This document shows, in pieces, positions 46,157-57,356 of a stretch of 63,402 bases of DNA (its first letter is position 1; each line of letters begins with the position of its first letter). The DNA comes from Chroococcus sp. CMT-3BRIN-NPC107 (GTDB lineage Bacteria > Cyanobacteriota > Cyanobacteriia > Cyanobacteriales > Chroococcidiopsidaceae), in contig JAHHGY010000012.1 in the NCBI GenBank assembly GCA_019359635.1, positions 1 to 63,402 of the forward strand, in the 5' to 3' direction. Under the pieces are notes generated by a model, which was not told the DNA's origin, did no database searches, and saw only the letters and a program-made list of their open reading frames with translations. The position numbers were made by a program, and so were the translations under genes.

Positions 46157-46836
46157 TTCCCCTTGTAACTCCTCATCACTCTGCCAAAACCGCGCAACTG
46201 CTGATAGTACGACGTGCTAACCTCATCGCCTTGCTCTGAGAGTTTATCAATGCCAATACCATTACGCCCCTGCTTTTGCCCAGAACTATGAATATAGCAG
46301 CGATCGCCTAGATATAATCCTACATGAGTTGCTCTTTGGGCAGCGCCAAAAAACACCAAGTCTCCCGGTAACAAATCCTCAAAGCTAATTTTTTGAGTAA
46401 AAGCTTCTTGCTGATAAGCATCTCTAGGTAGCCAAACTCCTACAGACTTAAACGCCGCTTGCATCAATCCCGAACAATCATAATTGGGCGGTGTTGTTCC
46501 TCCCCAGAGGTAATAATTGGGCTGTTGCATGGCTTGCGTTGTAAAATCAATTATTTGGGGAAGTCGGGATTTAATTTCTAAGTAGGAAAGTGCGATCGCG
46601 CTATACTTGCTACTTGCTACTTTTAAACTCCTCAAATCCTCTGCTAACAGCCATCCTGGATAGTCATCTTCACACAAACAGACCTCTATGACTGTATCTT
46701 TGCTCGTAGAAATAACTTGCAAATGTCTTCCGGTGGCGGCTTGAGTTGCCAAACCTTCACAGCTTGGAGAATCGTAAATATTTAAGTTAGTTTGGCAAAT
46801 GTATTCCTTTGCTGGCAATTCCTTAAGAGATACCAT
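46153..46836 (-). CDS. NlpC/P60 (C40) cell-wall peptidase
   Basis: A 227-residue protein with an N-terminal SH3b-like domain (about 13-75) and a C-terminal C40 papain-like domain. The catalytic Cys is in YDCSGLMQAAF (about residue 120), followed by LLPGDLVFFG, the His in ATHVGLYLG and the third residue region in YIHSSG. It probably cuts the gamma-D-Glu-diaminopimelate link in peptidoglycan. There is no classical signal peptide, which is common in cyanobacterial members. Overlaps a GT2 gene by 4 bp. Confidence 0.94.
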   Translation of the reverse strand: MVSLKELPAKEYICQTNLNIYDSPSCEGLATQAATGRHLQVISTSKDTVIEVCLCEDDYPGWLLAEDLRSLKVASSKYSAIALSYLEIKSRLPQIIDFTTQAMQQPNYYLWGGTTPPNYDCSGLMQAAFKSVGVWLPRDAYQQEAFTQKISFEDLLPGDLVFFGAAQRATHVGLYLGDRCYIHSSGQKQGRNGIGIDKLSEQGDEVSTSYYQQLRGFGRVMRSYKGN

Positions 46837-46889
46837 ACACAGTAATCTTTTGGTAATCTCAAAACTTTATCCCATTATTTAAGCGATTT

Positions 46890-47819
46890 ATGACATTTTT
46901 CCGCAAAGAGCCGCAACTTGAAACTTTAGGCGATCGCATTTTAGCCGAAACTTGGGCAGATTTTCCCGCCCTTGCTCGAAATTCTATTGCTTTAACTTGG
47001 ATTGTCTACGATCCTCCCGTACCCGTCAATACTGGCGGTGCGCTTAGTCCTCTAGCGTTTTGGGGTCATTCGGTGCGTGGCTTTGGCTACCGAGGCGATG
47101 AGCGGATTTATCCAGCTAGTGTAGTTAAATTATTTTATCTAGTTGCAATTTACGAATGGCTAGACAAACGCATGAGTCAAACTACTAAAGAGTTAGAACG
47201 AGCAATTAAAGACATGATTGTTGATTCTAGCAATGATGCCACAAGCTTAGTTGTAGACATCCTTACTGGTACAACTAGCGGGCCCCAATTGCCGCCAGCA
47301 CCTTTTGAAACTTGGAAAACGCAGCGCAATATTGTTAATCGTTACTTTCAATCTTTGGGATGGGAGGAGTTGCAGACAATCAATGTCAATCAAAAAACTT
47401 GGGGTGATGGGCCCTACGGACGAGAAAGAATGTTTGTAGGCGAATTGATGGACAATCGCAATATGTTAACTACAAACGCTACAGCGCGGTTATTGCATAG
47501 TATTGTCGGTGGGGTAGCAGTGTCGGCTACCCAAAGTCAAGTAATGATGGCATTACTTAAGCGCAGCCTCACCGATTTAAAGAGTGATGAAGAAAATCAA
47601 GTTACAGGTTTTTTAGGCGGCGGTTTGCCAAATAGTGCCAAGCTTTGGTCTAAGGCTGGTTGGACTAGCAAAGTTCGTCATGATGCGGCTTATATTGAGA
47701 TTCCCGGCAAGCAGCCTTATTTATTAACAGTATTTATTGAAGGCGTGGCTAGTCAAAATAAAACCATATTGCCTTATATTTCCGCAAAAATCGCTGAATC
47801 TGTGGATAAACTGGCTTAA
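46890..47819 (+). CDS. Class-A-beta-lactamase-fold serine hydrolase
   Basis: A 309-residue protein of the serine beta-lactamase/transpeptidase fold. The nucleophile motif S-x-x-K is seen in YPASVVKLFY (about residues 75-84), the second motif in VDSSNDATS (S-x-N) and a KTG-like third motif as SKAGWTSKV near the C-terminus. It has no signal peptide. Many cyanobacteria carry such genes, probably for peptidoglycan or another amide rather than for antibiotic resistance. It is divergent from the NlpC/P60 gene with a 53-bp spacer. Confidence 0.85.
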   Translation: MTFFRKEPQLETLGDRILAETWADFPALARNSIALTWIVYDPPVPVNTGGALSPLAFWGHSVRGFGYRGDERIYPASVVKLFYLVAIYEWLDKRMSQTTKELERAIKDMIVDSSNDATSLVVDILTGTTSGPQLPPAPFETWKTQRNIVNRYFQSLGWEELQTINVNQKTWGDGPYGRERMFVGELMDNRNMLTTNATARLLHSIVGGVAVSATQSQVMMALLKRSLTDLKSDEENQVTGFLGGGLPNSAKLWSKAGWTSKVRHDAAYIEIPGKQPYLLTVFIEGVASQNKTILPYISAKIAESVDKLA

Positions 47820-47916
47820 TTTATTAGGCGATCGCTTGCTTCGCAAGAAACGGGTGGTTTTAAGCCTTGGCTATCAATACATTGAGAAGTAAGAGACAAA
47901 TTATACTTATGATTCT

Positions 47917-48771
47917 TTGGTAGAAACCAGCATGGGCGGCGAAACTTATCAACTAATTGCTAAAGCGATCGCGTTTATGAGTGAAAATTATCTACATCAG
48001 CCCGATTTGGCAACGGTTGCAGAACACGTAAACTTAAGCGAGTATCATTTTCAAAGGTTATTTACCAGATGGGCGGGTATCAGTCCCAAGCGTTTCTTGC
48101 AATATCTGACGGTAGAATATGCCAAAGCAAAAATTGCTGAAACAAAGAGTTTATTAAATCTCACTGGCGATGTGGGGTTATCTAGTCCGGGACGTTTGCA
48201 CGATCTTTTTGTGACGTTGGAAGCAATGTCGCCGGGTGAATTTAAAGCAGGAGGTATAGGATTACGGATTATTTATGGAGTGCATGAAAGCCCCTTTGGT
48301 GAATGTTTAATTGCTATGACCTCTCGTGGTATCTGCAATTTGCGCTTTTTAGATCGTACTTGCAACGACGTTGAGCAATTTCTGCATTCTGAATGGTCAA
48401 AGGCTGAGATTGTGCAAGATAGACAAGCAACTAAAGAGATTTGCGATCGCATTTTTGCCCCCATTGCTACCAAACAGCCTTTAATTGTTTTTGTCAAAGG
48501 CACTAATTTTCAAATTCAAGTTTGGCGGGCGCTATTAAAAGTACCCTTTGCCGGACTTGCAACTTATCAAAGTTTAGCAGAGGCGATCGGTCGTCCCACC
48601 GCCGCTAGAGCCGTTGGTAATGCTTTGGGTAATAATCCCGTTGGCTATTTAATTCCCTGTCACCGCGTAATTCGAGAAACTGGTGAGTTGGGTGGTTTTT
48701 GTTGGGGATTGGAGCGTAAAAAAGTGTTATTAGGTTGGGAAGCAAGCCAAAATCAGCAATTGAGGAGTTAA
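47917..48771 (+). CDS. AraC-type HTH fused to O6-alkylguanine-DNA methyltransferase
   Basis: A 284-residue fusion. Residues about 8-100 form an AraC DNA-binding module (PDLATVAEHVNLSEYHFQRL, GISPKRFLQYLTVEYAKAKI). Residues about 110-280 are the methyltransferase, with the DNA-binding helix and the active Cys in YLIPCHRVIRETGELGGF. It thus repairs O6-methylguanine by transferring the methyl to its own Cys and may regulate genes. The N-terminal Ada domain, with the second methyl-accepting Cys cluster, is absent, so it is the short Ada/Ogt type. The first codon is uncertain; the ATG five codons in (MGGETYQL) is the better start. Confidence 0.92.
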   Translation: MVETSMGGETYQLIAKAIAFMSENYLHQPDLATVAEHVNLSEYHFQRLFTRWAGISPKRFLQYLTVEYAKAKIAETKSLLNLTGDVGLSSPGRLHDLFVTLEAMSPGEFKAGGIGLRIIYGVHESPFGECLIAMTSRGICNLRFLDRTCNDVEQFLHSEWSKAEIVQDRQATKEICDRIFAPIATKQPLIVFVKGTNFQIQVWRALLKVPFAGLATYQSLAEAIGRPTAARAVGNALGNNPVGYLIPCHRVIRETGELGGFCWGLERKKVLLGWEASQNQQLRS

Positions 48772-48869
48772 TACCTTCCCTCAACTAAAATAACTAGCAT
48801 AAGTTTTTGCTAAATCTGAGTGAAATCTGAAAATATTGATTAATATACTCTTGATGCTGATATTCAGCT

Positions 48870-50782
<1,913 letters not shown>

Positions 50783-50812
50783 TTACGCAAATATGGGTGT
50801 AATACTGAAACT

Positions 50813-50926
50813 CTAAATAGCTTTTAAACATTGCTGTTGTTCTGGCGTTACTGAAATTGTGATGATTTTTAAGGGCTGGTTCCAGAAAAAGACAGAATTT
50901 TTTGTTTCACCTTCCTTGATATCCCG
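50813..50926 (-). other. Start-less coding-like tail
   Basis: A minus-strand open stretch without any start codon ends in a C-terminus-like sequence, NSVFFWNQPLKIITISV, then TPEQQQCLKAI and a stop. It may be the last piece of a deleted gene in the space between the GNAT gene and fabG. Family unknown. Confidence 0.25.
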
Positions 50927-50948
50927 TTACCAAGTCAACGACAGATAA

Positions 50949-51434
50949 TTACAAAAATTTCTCCATTGCATAATTAGTAAAATTTTCTCCCCGACAAACA
51001 ACTTGCTGCTCGGTAATAACTACAAATCCTAGGTGTTGAAAAAAGGGCTTTGCAGTAATACTTGCTTCGGTAAACAAGCGTTGCAACCCCAGTTCTATCG
51101 CTTTTTCTTTTATGGCTCGATAGATTTGACTGCCTACACCACAACGCTGATAGTCTTTATGACAGTAAAAGCAATGGATATGACCATTAGCTTCTAATTC
51201 GCCAAAACCAGCGATCGCACCTTCAATTTCGGCAACAAAAGTATAGCGACTAGCGCAGATTTTCGCCCAGTCTCGAAAATAAATATCTGTTGGCGACCAA
51301 GCTAAACATTGATTGCTAGAATAATCGCGGCGGTTGATTTGGTGTACGGTTTGATGAAACAACTGCGCTATCGAGTCTGTGTCTTGGGGGCGAAATAATC
51401 GAATCAAAGTTTTGCTGCTACTTCTTTGCGGCAT
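50949..51434 (-). CDS. GNAT N-acetyltransferase
   Basis: A 161-residue acetyl-CoA-dependent acetyltransferase. Motif A is present as YCHKDYQRCGVGSQIYRAIK (Q/R-x-x-G-x-G). Other blocks are RLFRPQDTDSIAQLFHQTVH at the N-terminus and ASITAKPFFQHLGFVVI near the end, as in the PhnO/YitI-type small-molecule group. The substrate is unknown. It stands alone. Confidence 0.9.
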   Translation of the reverse strand: MPQRSSSKTLIRLFRPQDTDSIAQLFHQTVHQINRRDYSSNQCLAWSPTDIYFRDWAKICASRYTFVAEIEGAIAGFGELEANGHIHCFYCHKDYQRCGVGSQIYRAIKEKAIELGLQRLFTEASITAKPFFQHLGFVVITEQQVVCRGENFTNYAMEKFL

Positions 51435-51570
51435 TCATACTACCTTAGATATAGAGGAGACTTCGCTTCGCAAACGGCAATGGGTGCTTGAGCAACTATT
51501 AAAATAATCGTATTGCCGTAACAAAATCAATTAAAATCCAGCCATTAGCAAAAACCATTAACTAAAGATT

Positions 51571-52092
51571 ATGCCCAGAACTCAACGTAACGATAATTTT
51601 ATTGACAAGTCTTTTACAGTCATGGCAGATATTATTTTAAAAATCTTGCCTACAAATAAAAAAGCTAAAGAAGCCTTTGTTTACTACCGCGATGGAATGT
51701 CAGCGCAAGCCGATGGCGAATACGCCGAAGCACTAGACAACTATAACGAAGCTTTGGAATTAGAGGAAGATGCCAACGATCGCAGTTATATTCTTTACAA
51801 CATGGGGCTAATTTATGCTAGTAATGGCGAACACCAACGAGCTTTAGAGCAATACGAACTAGCGATAGAATCTAATCCCCGTCTACCCCAAGCTTTAAAT
51901 AATATTGCTGTAATTTATCACTACCAAGGCGAACAAGCCAAAGCTACTGGAGATGCAGACGCTGCGGAAGGTTTATTTGATAAAGCCGCTCAATACTGGC
52001 TAAGAGCGATTCGCATGGCTCCGAATAACTACCTTGAAGCCCAAAATTGGCTTAAAACTACCGGACGATCGAACATAGACATTTATTTCTAG
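51571..52092 (+). CDS. ycf3: Photosystem I assembly protein Ycf3
   Basis: Ycf3 is the TPR chaperone needed to assemble photosystem I in the thylakoid. The 173-residue length and the start [19 protein letters not shown] are diagnostic. Three TPRs follow: [38 protein letters not shown] and [20 protein letters not shown]. It lies 42 bp upstream of gatC on the same strand. Confidence 0.97.
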   Translation: MPRTQRNDNFIDKSFTVMADIILKILPTNKKAKEAFVYYRDGMSAQADGEYAEALDNYNEALELEEDANDRSYILYNMGLIYASNGEHQRALEQYELAIESNPRLPQALNNIAVIYHYQGEQAKATGDADAAEGLFDKAAQYWLRAIRMAPNNYLEAQNWLKTTGRSNIDIYF

Positions 52093-52134
52093 ATCAAACT
52101 CTGTCACTCAAACTTTAGCCTCTTAAATTAATTT

Positions 52135-52425
52135 ATGATCGATCGCGAACAAGTCCGCAAAGTTGCTTTGCTTGCCCGTTTAGAACTATCCCCTGAAGAA
52201 GAAGCACAATTTACTACTCAATTGGGCAGTATTTTAGATTATTTTGCTCAACTAAGCGAACTTGATGTTACGGATGTGCAACCCACAACCCGCGCCATTG
52301 ATGTTAGTAACGTCACGCGCAAGGATGACTTACAACCTTATACCGACAGAGAAGCTATCTTAACTGGTGCGCCAGATCAAGAAGGAGACTTTTTCAAAGT
52401 TCCTCAGATCCTTAGTGCAGAATAA
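52135..52425 (+). CDS. gatC: Asp/Glu-tRNA amidotransferase subunit C
   Basis: GatC stabilises the GatCAB complex that converts Glu-tRNA(Gln) and Asp-tRNA(Asn) to the amides. The 96-residue protein has [39 protein letters not shown] and [17 protein letters not shown], with the final [13 protein letters not shown] block. gatA and gatB are elsewhere, as is usual in cyanobacteria. Confidence 0.96.
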   Translation: MIDREQVRKVALLARLELSPEEEAQFTTQLGSILDYFAQLSELDVTDVQPTTRAIDVSNVTRKDDLQPYTDREAILTGAPDQEGDFFKVPQILSAE

Positions 52426-52509
52426 GCCTGCCAATAGCACCTAAGAATGATGCTACCTAACCTATAATTCAACTTAACTTAAAGTAAACATCTACTAAAG
52501 GAAATAATT

Positions 52510-53484
52510 ATGGGTTTAGGTGTGCTTAAAGACGGTAAATGGATTGCTCACAGAGATCAAGAAGATGAGCAAGGCAAATTTATCCGTCCTTCTACTACCT
52601 TCCGCAACCAAATTACTAGCGATGGAAGTAGCGGTTTTAAAGCCGAAGTGGGACGTTACCATCTTTACATCTCTTGGGCCTGTCCTTGGGCGCACCGTAC
52701 CGCCATTATGCGCCGCTTAAAGGGCTTGGAAGAGGCGATTGGCTTATCGGTAGTAGCGCCAGAAATTGACCAAAATAGCTGGGAATTTTCTGACACCGAA
52801 CCAGATTCCATTCCCGATAATGTTAACCATACTAAATACTTGTGGGAATTGTATCTTAAAGCCGAACCTAACTATAGCGGACGGGTAACAGTTCCCGTAT
52901 TGTGGGACAAGCAAACGAACACAATTGTCAATAACGAGTCTCGTGAAATTGTGAAGATGTTTGATACTCAGTTCGATGATGCCAAAAACAAAGTCAGCTT
53001 TTATCCTGAGAAATTGCAGTCAGCTATTGATGAAGTTGCGGATGCTATCTATCAACCGATAAATAATGGCGTGTACAAAGCAGGTTTTGCGACTACTCAG
53101 TCAGCCTATGATGAAGCTGTAAGCGAACTATTTGCCAATCTAGATCGCATTGAAAATGTTTTAGCCAAGCAAAGATATTTATGTGGAACTCGCATTACCG
53201 AAGCTGATTGGTTTATGTTTACAACTTTATTCCGGTTCGATGCGGTGTATTACGTACACTTTAAATGCAATTTACGCCGCATTGTCGATTATCCCAATCT
53301 CTGGAACTATCTCAAAGACTTGTACCAGCAGCCAGGAATTAAAGAAACCTGCAATTTAGATCATATAAAACGGCATTACTACCGCAGCCATCCCAATGTT
53401 AACCCAACAAGAATTGTGCCTAAAGGGCCAATAATTGATTTTGAGGAAATACATAACCGCGATCGCATGGCAATTGCTGTATAA
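52510..53484 (+). CDS. Glutathionyl-hydroquinone reductase (Xi-class GST)
   Basis: A 324-residue Xi-class glutathione transferase. The active cysteine is in SWACPWAHRTAIMRRLKG (about residues 55-72), the hallmark of enzymes that remove glutathione from glutathionyl-hydroquinones. The N-terminal FIRPSTTFRNQIT, VPVLWDKQTNTIVNNESRE (glutathione site) and LCGTRITEADWFMFTTLFRF in the helical domain fit the family and its normal length. A strong terminator follows 4 bp after the stop. Confidence 0.95.
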   Translation: MGLGVLKDGKWIAHRDQEDEQGKFIRPSTTFRNQITSDGSSGFKAEVGRYHLYISWACPWAHRTAIMRRLKGLEEAIGLSVVAPEIDQNSWEFSDTEPDSIPDNVNHTKYLWELYLKAEPNYSGRVTVPVLWDKQTNTIVNNESREIVKMFDTQFDDAKNKVSFYPEKLQSAIDEVADAIYQPINNGVYKAGFATTQSAYDEAVSELFANLDRIENVLAKQRYLCGTRITEADWFMFTTLFRFDAVYYVHFKCNLRRIVDYPNLWNYLKDLYQQPGIKETCNLDHIKRHYYRSHPNVNPTRIVPKGPIIDFEEIHNRDRMAIAV

Positions 53485-53487
53485 CCT

Positions 53488-53518
53488 AAAACCCCTTCCC
53501 TACACAAGAAGGGGTTTT
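53488..53518. terminator. Strong bidirectional terminator
   Basis: AAAACCCCTTC and GAAGGGGTTTT form a perfect 11-bp stem over a 9-base loop, with A/T tracts on both sides, between the convergent GST and DUF3593 genes. Confidence 0.85.
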
Positions 53519-53520
53519 GT

Positions 53521-53811
53521 TTATTCACTTTTAGCTGCCATTAATGCTTGCCTAAAACCCAACACCAACACAATATTAGCCAGCGTTAAAAACAACTCCG
53601 CCGAACCATGCAGCCAATCAACATCGGCTAAAGACTTGCCATAATGCACTTGCGCGTAAATTCCGGCGGGTATGGTAATGGCAACAAAAACCAAAGTACC
53701 GTAAAAACCCATAAGTGCTAATCGTGGCATTTGCTTAGTCTGGCTAAGAAACCACAAAAAACCTAAATAAGGAAACAAAGATAAAGCAAAAAGAGTTTCT
53801 TTAGAAATCAT
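53521..53811 (-). CDS. DUF3593 membrane protein
   Basis: A 96-residue protein with three hydrophobic helices (LFALSLFPYLGFLWFL, LALMGFYGTLVFVAITIPAG, AELFLTLANIVLVLGFRQAL). Matches DUF3593, found in cyanobacteria and plastids. Its start overlaps the stop of DUF2499 by 4 bp, so the two are translated as a pair and probably interact. Confidence 0.9.
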   Translation of the reverse strand: MISKETLFALSLFPYLGFLWFLSQTKQMPRLALMGFYGTLVFVAITIPAGIYAQVHYGKSLADVDWLHGSAELFLTLANIVLVLGFRQALMAAKSE

Positions 53812-54155
53812 TTGCCTAGTTTAGAAGAATTTGGAGCTAGTGGGGAAGCGGCTTCTGGTTTTAATTTATGAACTCGCCAAATCCACCAACCCGCAGCTAA
53901 AAGCGTACAATTACCTACTAACGTCATCGCCGCTTGGAGTGTTACTAGCCATTCTAGAGAGGTGGGGTTATCAAAAAAGTGCCAAGTACAAGCACACATA
54001 GCGCTAATTAAGGCTGGTAGCATAGCGAAAGATAAAGCAAACCAAGAGCGGTTTTTTGTCGCTTCGCCATACATCCAAATTAACCAAATAGCGCTAATCC
54101 ACTCGATAACGCTAGAGATGTGAATAATCCATGTAGGAATAGAAAGGGCGTGCAT
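53808..54155 (-). CDS. DUF2499 membrane protein
   Basis: A 115-residue protein with three helices: ALSIPTWIIHISSVIEWISA, then SWFALSFAMLPALISAMCAC and LEWLVTLQAAMTLVGNCTLL. This is DUF2499, conserved in cyanobacteria and plants. It sits directly upstream of DUF3593 (4-bp overlap) and 47 bp downstream of hemF on the same strand. The context suggests a link with pigment or thylakoid biology. Confidence 0.9.
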   Translation of the reverse strand: MHALSIPTWIIHISSVIEWISAIWLIWMYGEATKNRSWFALSFAMLPALISAMCACTWHFFDNPTSLEWLVTLQAAMTLVGNCTLLAAGWWIWRVHKLKPEAASPLAPNSSKLGK

Positions 54156-54202
54156 GGGAATTGAAAATTGGTAATGTTACTTTATCCATTTTTTAGCCGT
54201 CG

Positions 54203-55231
54203 TTACTTTTGCGTCCAGTTAGCCCAATCTTGCGGCTTTAAATAGGTTTCATATAGTTCCGCTTCTGGGGTATTGGGTTCTGGCTGATAGCCGTATTCCC
54301 AACGAACCAAGGGCGGTAAAGACATTAAAATCGACTCGGTGCGCCCGTTGGTTTGTAGGCCAAAAATTGTTCCCCGGTCGTACACCAAGTTAAATTCTAC
54401 ATAACGTCCGCGACGATATAGCTGAAAACTACGCTGGCGATCGCCATATTCCATCTGGCGACGTTTTTCTACAATTGGCACGTAAGCAGGTAAAAATGCT
54501 TTGCCACAATCTCGTGCAAAACTAAATATTTCTTCCCAACTGCGCGGATTTGGTTTGCCAAGTTGCTTATTATAAATTCCTGCTGGGCCTTCGGGGTCTG
54601 TACCACGATAAAATTCTCCTTGTCCGTCTTGATAGTCAAAAAAGATCCCACCTACGCCGCGAGTTTCTCCTCTGTGCTTTAAATAAAAATATTCATCGCA
54701 CCAACGCTTAAATACTGGGTAATACTCAGGGTTGTGAGCATCGGCGGCTTGCTTCATAGTTAAATGAAAATGTTTAACATCTTCCGCAAAAGGATAGTAA
54801 GGCGTTAAATCAATTCCACCCCCAAACCACCAAACGGGCCCGGCTTCAAAATAACGATAATTGAGATGAACTGTAGGTACGTAAGGATTTTGAGGATGCA
54901 ATACCATTGATGTACCCGTTGCGAACCATCTATGCCCTGCCGCATCGGGACGTTGGGCTAAAATTGATGGTGGCAAATGCGTACCCCAAACCTCTGAAAA
55001 GCCTACCCCGCCTTGTTCAAATACATCACCATCGCGGGTAATGCGCGATCGCCCACCGCCGCCTTCTTCCCTCTCCCAAGCATCTTGACGAAACTTACCT
55101 ACGCCATCAAGCTGTTCTAGACCTTGACAAATTTCATCTTGCAAGCCTTGCATTAGTTGCCTAACTCGGTCTTTGGCATCTGCTGGCGGTAAGGTGCTGG
55201 GAGTAGTTTGGGGTGTTGAGGTAGTGGTCAT
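54203..55231 (-). CDS. hemF: Oxygen-dependent coproporphyrinogen III oxidase
   Basis: HemF carries out the aerobic decarboxylation of coproporphyrinogen III on the path to haem and chlorophyll. Diagnostic blocks in the 342-residue chain: [59 protein letters not shown] and [18 protein letters not shown]. An 11-bp-arm inverted repeat in its upstream region (55266-55293) could be an operator. Confidence 0.97.
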   Translation of the reverse strand: MTTTSTPQTTPSTLPPADAKDRVRQLMQGLQDEICQGLEQLDGVGKFRQDAWEREEGGGGRSRITRDGDVFEQGGVGFSEVWGTHLPPSILAQRPDAAGHRWFATGTSMVLHPQNPYVPTVHLNYRYFEAGPVWWFGGGIDLTPYYPFAEDVKHFHLTMKQAADAHNPEYYPVFKRWCDEYFYLKHRGETRGVGGIFFDYQDGQGEFYRGTDPEGPAGIYNKQLGKPNPRSWEEIFSFARDCGKAFLPAYVPIVEKRRQMEYGDRQRSFQLYRRGRYVEFNLVYDRGTIFGLQTNGRTESILMSLPPLVRWEYGYQPEPNTPEAELYETYLKPQDWANWTQK

Positions 55232-55265
55232 AATTTAGTATTTTTAAAGAAAAGTTAAGTTTTAG

Positions 55266-55293
55266 CATATTTGTTAGTCCATTAACAAATATG
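55266..55293. promoter_or_regulatory. Inverted repeat upstream of hemF
   Basis: CATATTTGTTA-GTCCAT-TAACAAATATG: perfect 11-bp arms with a 6-base spacer, 35 bp upstream of the hemF start codon and far (190 bp) from the divergent SRPBCC gene. The position suits a repressor/activator site for oxygen- or tetrapyrrole-responsive control, but no factor can be named. Confidence 0.5.
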
Positions 55294-55483
55294 TTAGTTA
55301 GTTTCGCTAAAGTTTTTTAGCAAGCGATACAAGCGCTCCAACTATTTTCGCTCAAATTAGACTTGACGCGCGATCGCATCTCCCTTAAATTAAATAAAAT
55401 TTTTAATAACGATAATGCTATTGCAAAATGGTATAGAAACAAATTGCCACTATATGAAAAACTAAACTAAGGTTTAGGTTGCA

Positions 55484-56047
55484 ATGCCAAATTTGTATAA
55501 AAAGTGCTTAGAAAGGACATTTAGGAAGATGCACAAATGTTTGTTCAAATTCATCCACCGCAAACAGCGCTGGTTTCGATATTCTTTAGCACGAACCTAT
55601 CAAGTTATTAGTTCTGCCCCAATAGATGACTTGTGGCGAACAGTGGTAGATTTGGCAGATGTTTCCTGGCATCCAATCCTTTCAAGCACCAATGTTCCTT
55701 GCGGGTTAGTACCAAAACCAGGATTAATTTACCAAGCTGTAACGCGCTTGGGACCAATTCCCGTACAAATTTTCGTGGAGATGGTTAGACCAGGAGAATT
55801 ATTAAGTGTCAGAGTAATCGCCATTCCTGGGGTAGAAGAAAGAGTAACTTATCGCGTAGAATCTACCGTTTGCGGTAATTGTATTTCTTACTCAGTGACG
55901 CTTAATGGTTGGCTATCGCCGCTAGTTTGGTCTTTTTCTCGTCCTTACGCTGCTAAAGTAGCCGCCGCCTTAGCCGCCGCCGCCGAAAAAGCCGCCGATG
56001 GTTTGCCTAGAGTTGCTAACAAACCAAAAAATAGTTTTGAGTTTTAA
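55484..56047 (+). CDS. SRPBCC-type protein
   Basis: A 187-residue protein with a basic N-terminus and a START/Bet v1-like domain from about residue 38: RTYQVISSAPIDDLWRTVVD, LADVSWHPILSSTNVPCG and LISVRVIAIPGVEERVTYRV-type strands ending in an alanine-rich helix (AAKVAAALAAAAEKAADGLP). These bind hydrophobic ligands. Substrate unknown. The true start may be a later Met (MHKCLFKFIHR, about 55529). Confidence 0.75.
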   Translation: MPNLYKKCLERTFRKMHKCLFKFIHRKQRWFRYSLARTYQVISSAPIDDLWRTVVDLADVSWHPILSSTNVPCGLVPKPGLIYQAVTRLGPIPVQIFVEMVRPGELLSVRVIAIPGVEERVTYRVESTVCGNCISYSVTLNGWLSPLVWSFSRPYAAKVAAALAAAAEKAADGLPRVANKPKNSFEF

Positions 56048-56134
56048 ATACAACCGATTGGTTTATCTGCTCAATTGAAAAAGATTTACCTCGACTTAGA
56101 AGGCTAAGATGCAGGAAGAAGTACAATTTCTGCT

Positions 56135-57229
56135 GTGTGCTTTCCTATTAAAAACATCATGATTGAAACTCTTAACGCTAGTTCTGTATTAGAAGTACTG
56201 CGCCCAGTTCAAGATCCAGAATTGCAAAAAAGTCTGGTAGAACTGAATATGATTCGCAACGTCGTCATCAATGACGGCAAAGTTAGTTTTACTTTGGTAC
56301 TCACAACCCCCGCTTGTCCGTTGCGAGAATTTATTGTTGAAGACTGCACTAGAGCGGTAAAAAAATTACCTGGCGTAACTGAAGTTTTGGTAAATGTAAC
56401 GGCCGAAACTCCTCAACAAAAAAGCTTACCCGATCGCACGGGAATTAGTGGCGTAAAAAATATTGTGGCAATTTCTAGCGGTAAAGGTGGTGTAGGCAAA
56501 AGCACCGTCGCTGTAAATATTGCAGTTGCTTTGGCGCAAACTGGCGCAAAAGTTGGCTTACTAGACGCGGATATTTACGGGCCCAATGCGCCAACGATGC
56601 TAGGACTTGCGGACGCTAAAATTTTGGTGCAAAACAACGGCAAACAAGACGTACTAGAACCTGCGTTTAATCATGGCGTTAAGCTTGTTTCGATGGGCTT
56701 TTTAATTGACCGCGATCAGCCTGTAGTTTGGCGCGGCCCAATGTTAAACGGTGTAATTCGCCAATTTCTCTATCAAGTCCAGTGGGGAGAATTAGATTAT
56801 CTCATTGTTGATATGCCCCCAGGCACGGGTGACGCACAGTTAACGCTTACTCAAGCTGTACCAATGGCGGGGGCGGTAATTGTCACAACACCCCAAACAG
56901 TGGCGCTGCTAGACTCCCGTAAGGGCTTAAAAATGTTTGAGCAGATGCACGTTCCAGTATTGGGAATGGTAGAAAATATGAGTTATTTTATTCCCCCCGA
57001 TATGCCCGATAAACAGTATGATATTTTTGGCTCTGGTGGTGGGGAAAAAACCGCTAAAGAAATGGGCGTACCGTTACTGGGTTGCGTACCCTTAGAAATT
57101 GCTCTCAGACAAGGAGGCGATCGCGGTATCCCAATTGTAGTTGCCGAACCTGAATCTGCATCTGCCAAAGCCCTAACGGCGATCGCGCTTAATATCGCTG
57201 GAAAAGTCTCCGTTGCAGCTTTAACGTAG
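56135..57229 (+). CDS. mrp: Mrp/NBP35-type Fe-S carrier P-loop protein
   Basis: A 364-residue protein. An N-terminal MIP18/DUF59 domain (VLEVLRPVQDPELQKSLVEL, CPLREFIVEDCTRAVKKLPG) is followed by the deviant-Walker P-loop SSGKGGVGKSTVAVNIA and VDMPPGTGDAQLT. This ApbC/Mrp family inserts or carries Fe-S clusters. The more likely start is ATG 56159 (MIETLNASSV). A hairpin terminator follows the stop. Confidence 0.92.
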   Translation: MCFPIKNIMIETLNASSVLEVLRPVQDPELQKSLVELNMIRNVVINDGKVSFTLVLTTPACPLREFIVEDCTRAVKKLPGVTEVLVNVTAETPQQKSLPDRTGISGVKNIVAISSGKGGVGKSTVAVNIAVALAQTGAKVGLLDADIYGPNAPTMLGLADAKILVQNNGKQDVLEPAFNHGVKLVSMGFLIDRDQPVVWRGPMLNGVIRQFLYQVQWGELDYLIVDMPPGTGDAQLTLTQAVPMAGAVIVTTPQTVALLDSRKGLKMFEQMHVPVLGMVENMSYFIPPDMPDKQYDIFGSGGGEKTAKEMGVPLLGCVPLEIALRQGGDRGIPIVVAEPESASAKALTAIALNIAGKVSVAALT

Positions 57230-57237
57230 TTATATCG

Positions 57238-57265
57238 AAAAGAGGTAATAATTATTGCCTCTTTT
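57238..57265 (+). terminator. Terminator of mrp
   Basis: AAAAGAGG and CCTCTTTT flank TAATAATTATTG, with AATA/TATT extending the stem past one T/G position. It lies 8 bp after the stop codon. Confidence 0.75.
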
Positions 57266-57356
57266 CACACCAGCCTAAAATATTAGCAATTAGCGCAATT
57301 TTTAGTACCTAAAAACGTTATTATATTAAGATTAAATTCTAGTTAAAGTTTGTTAA

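Noticed and set aside
47821-47850. GCTTCGCAA-type short repeats (also near 51460)
   Set aside because: Short palindromic fragments common in cyanobacterial intergenic DNA; no sign of function here.
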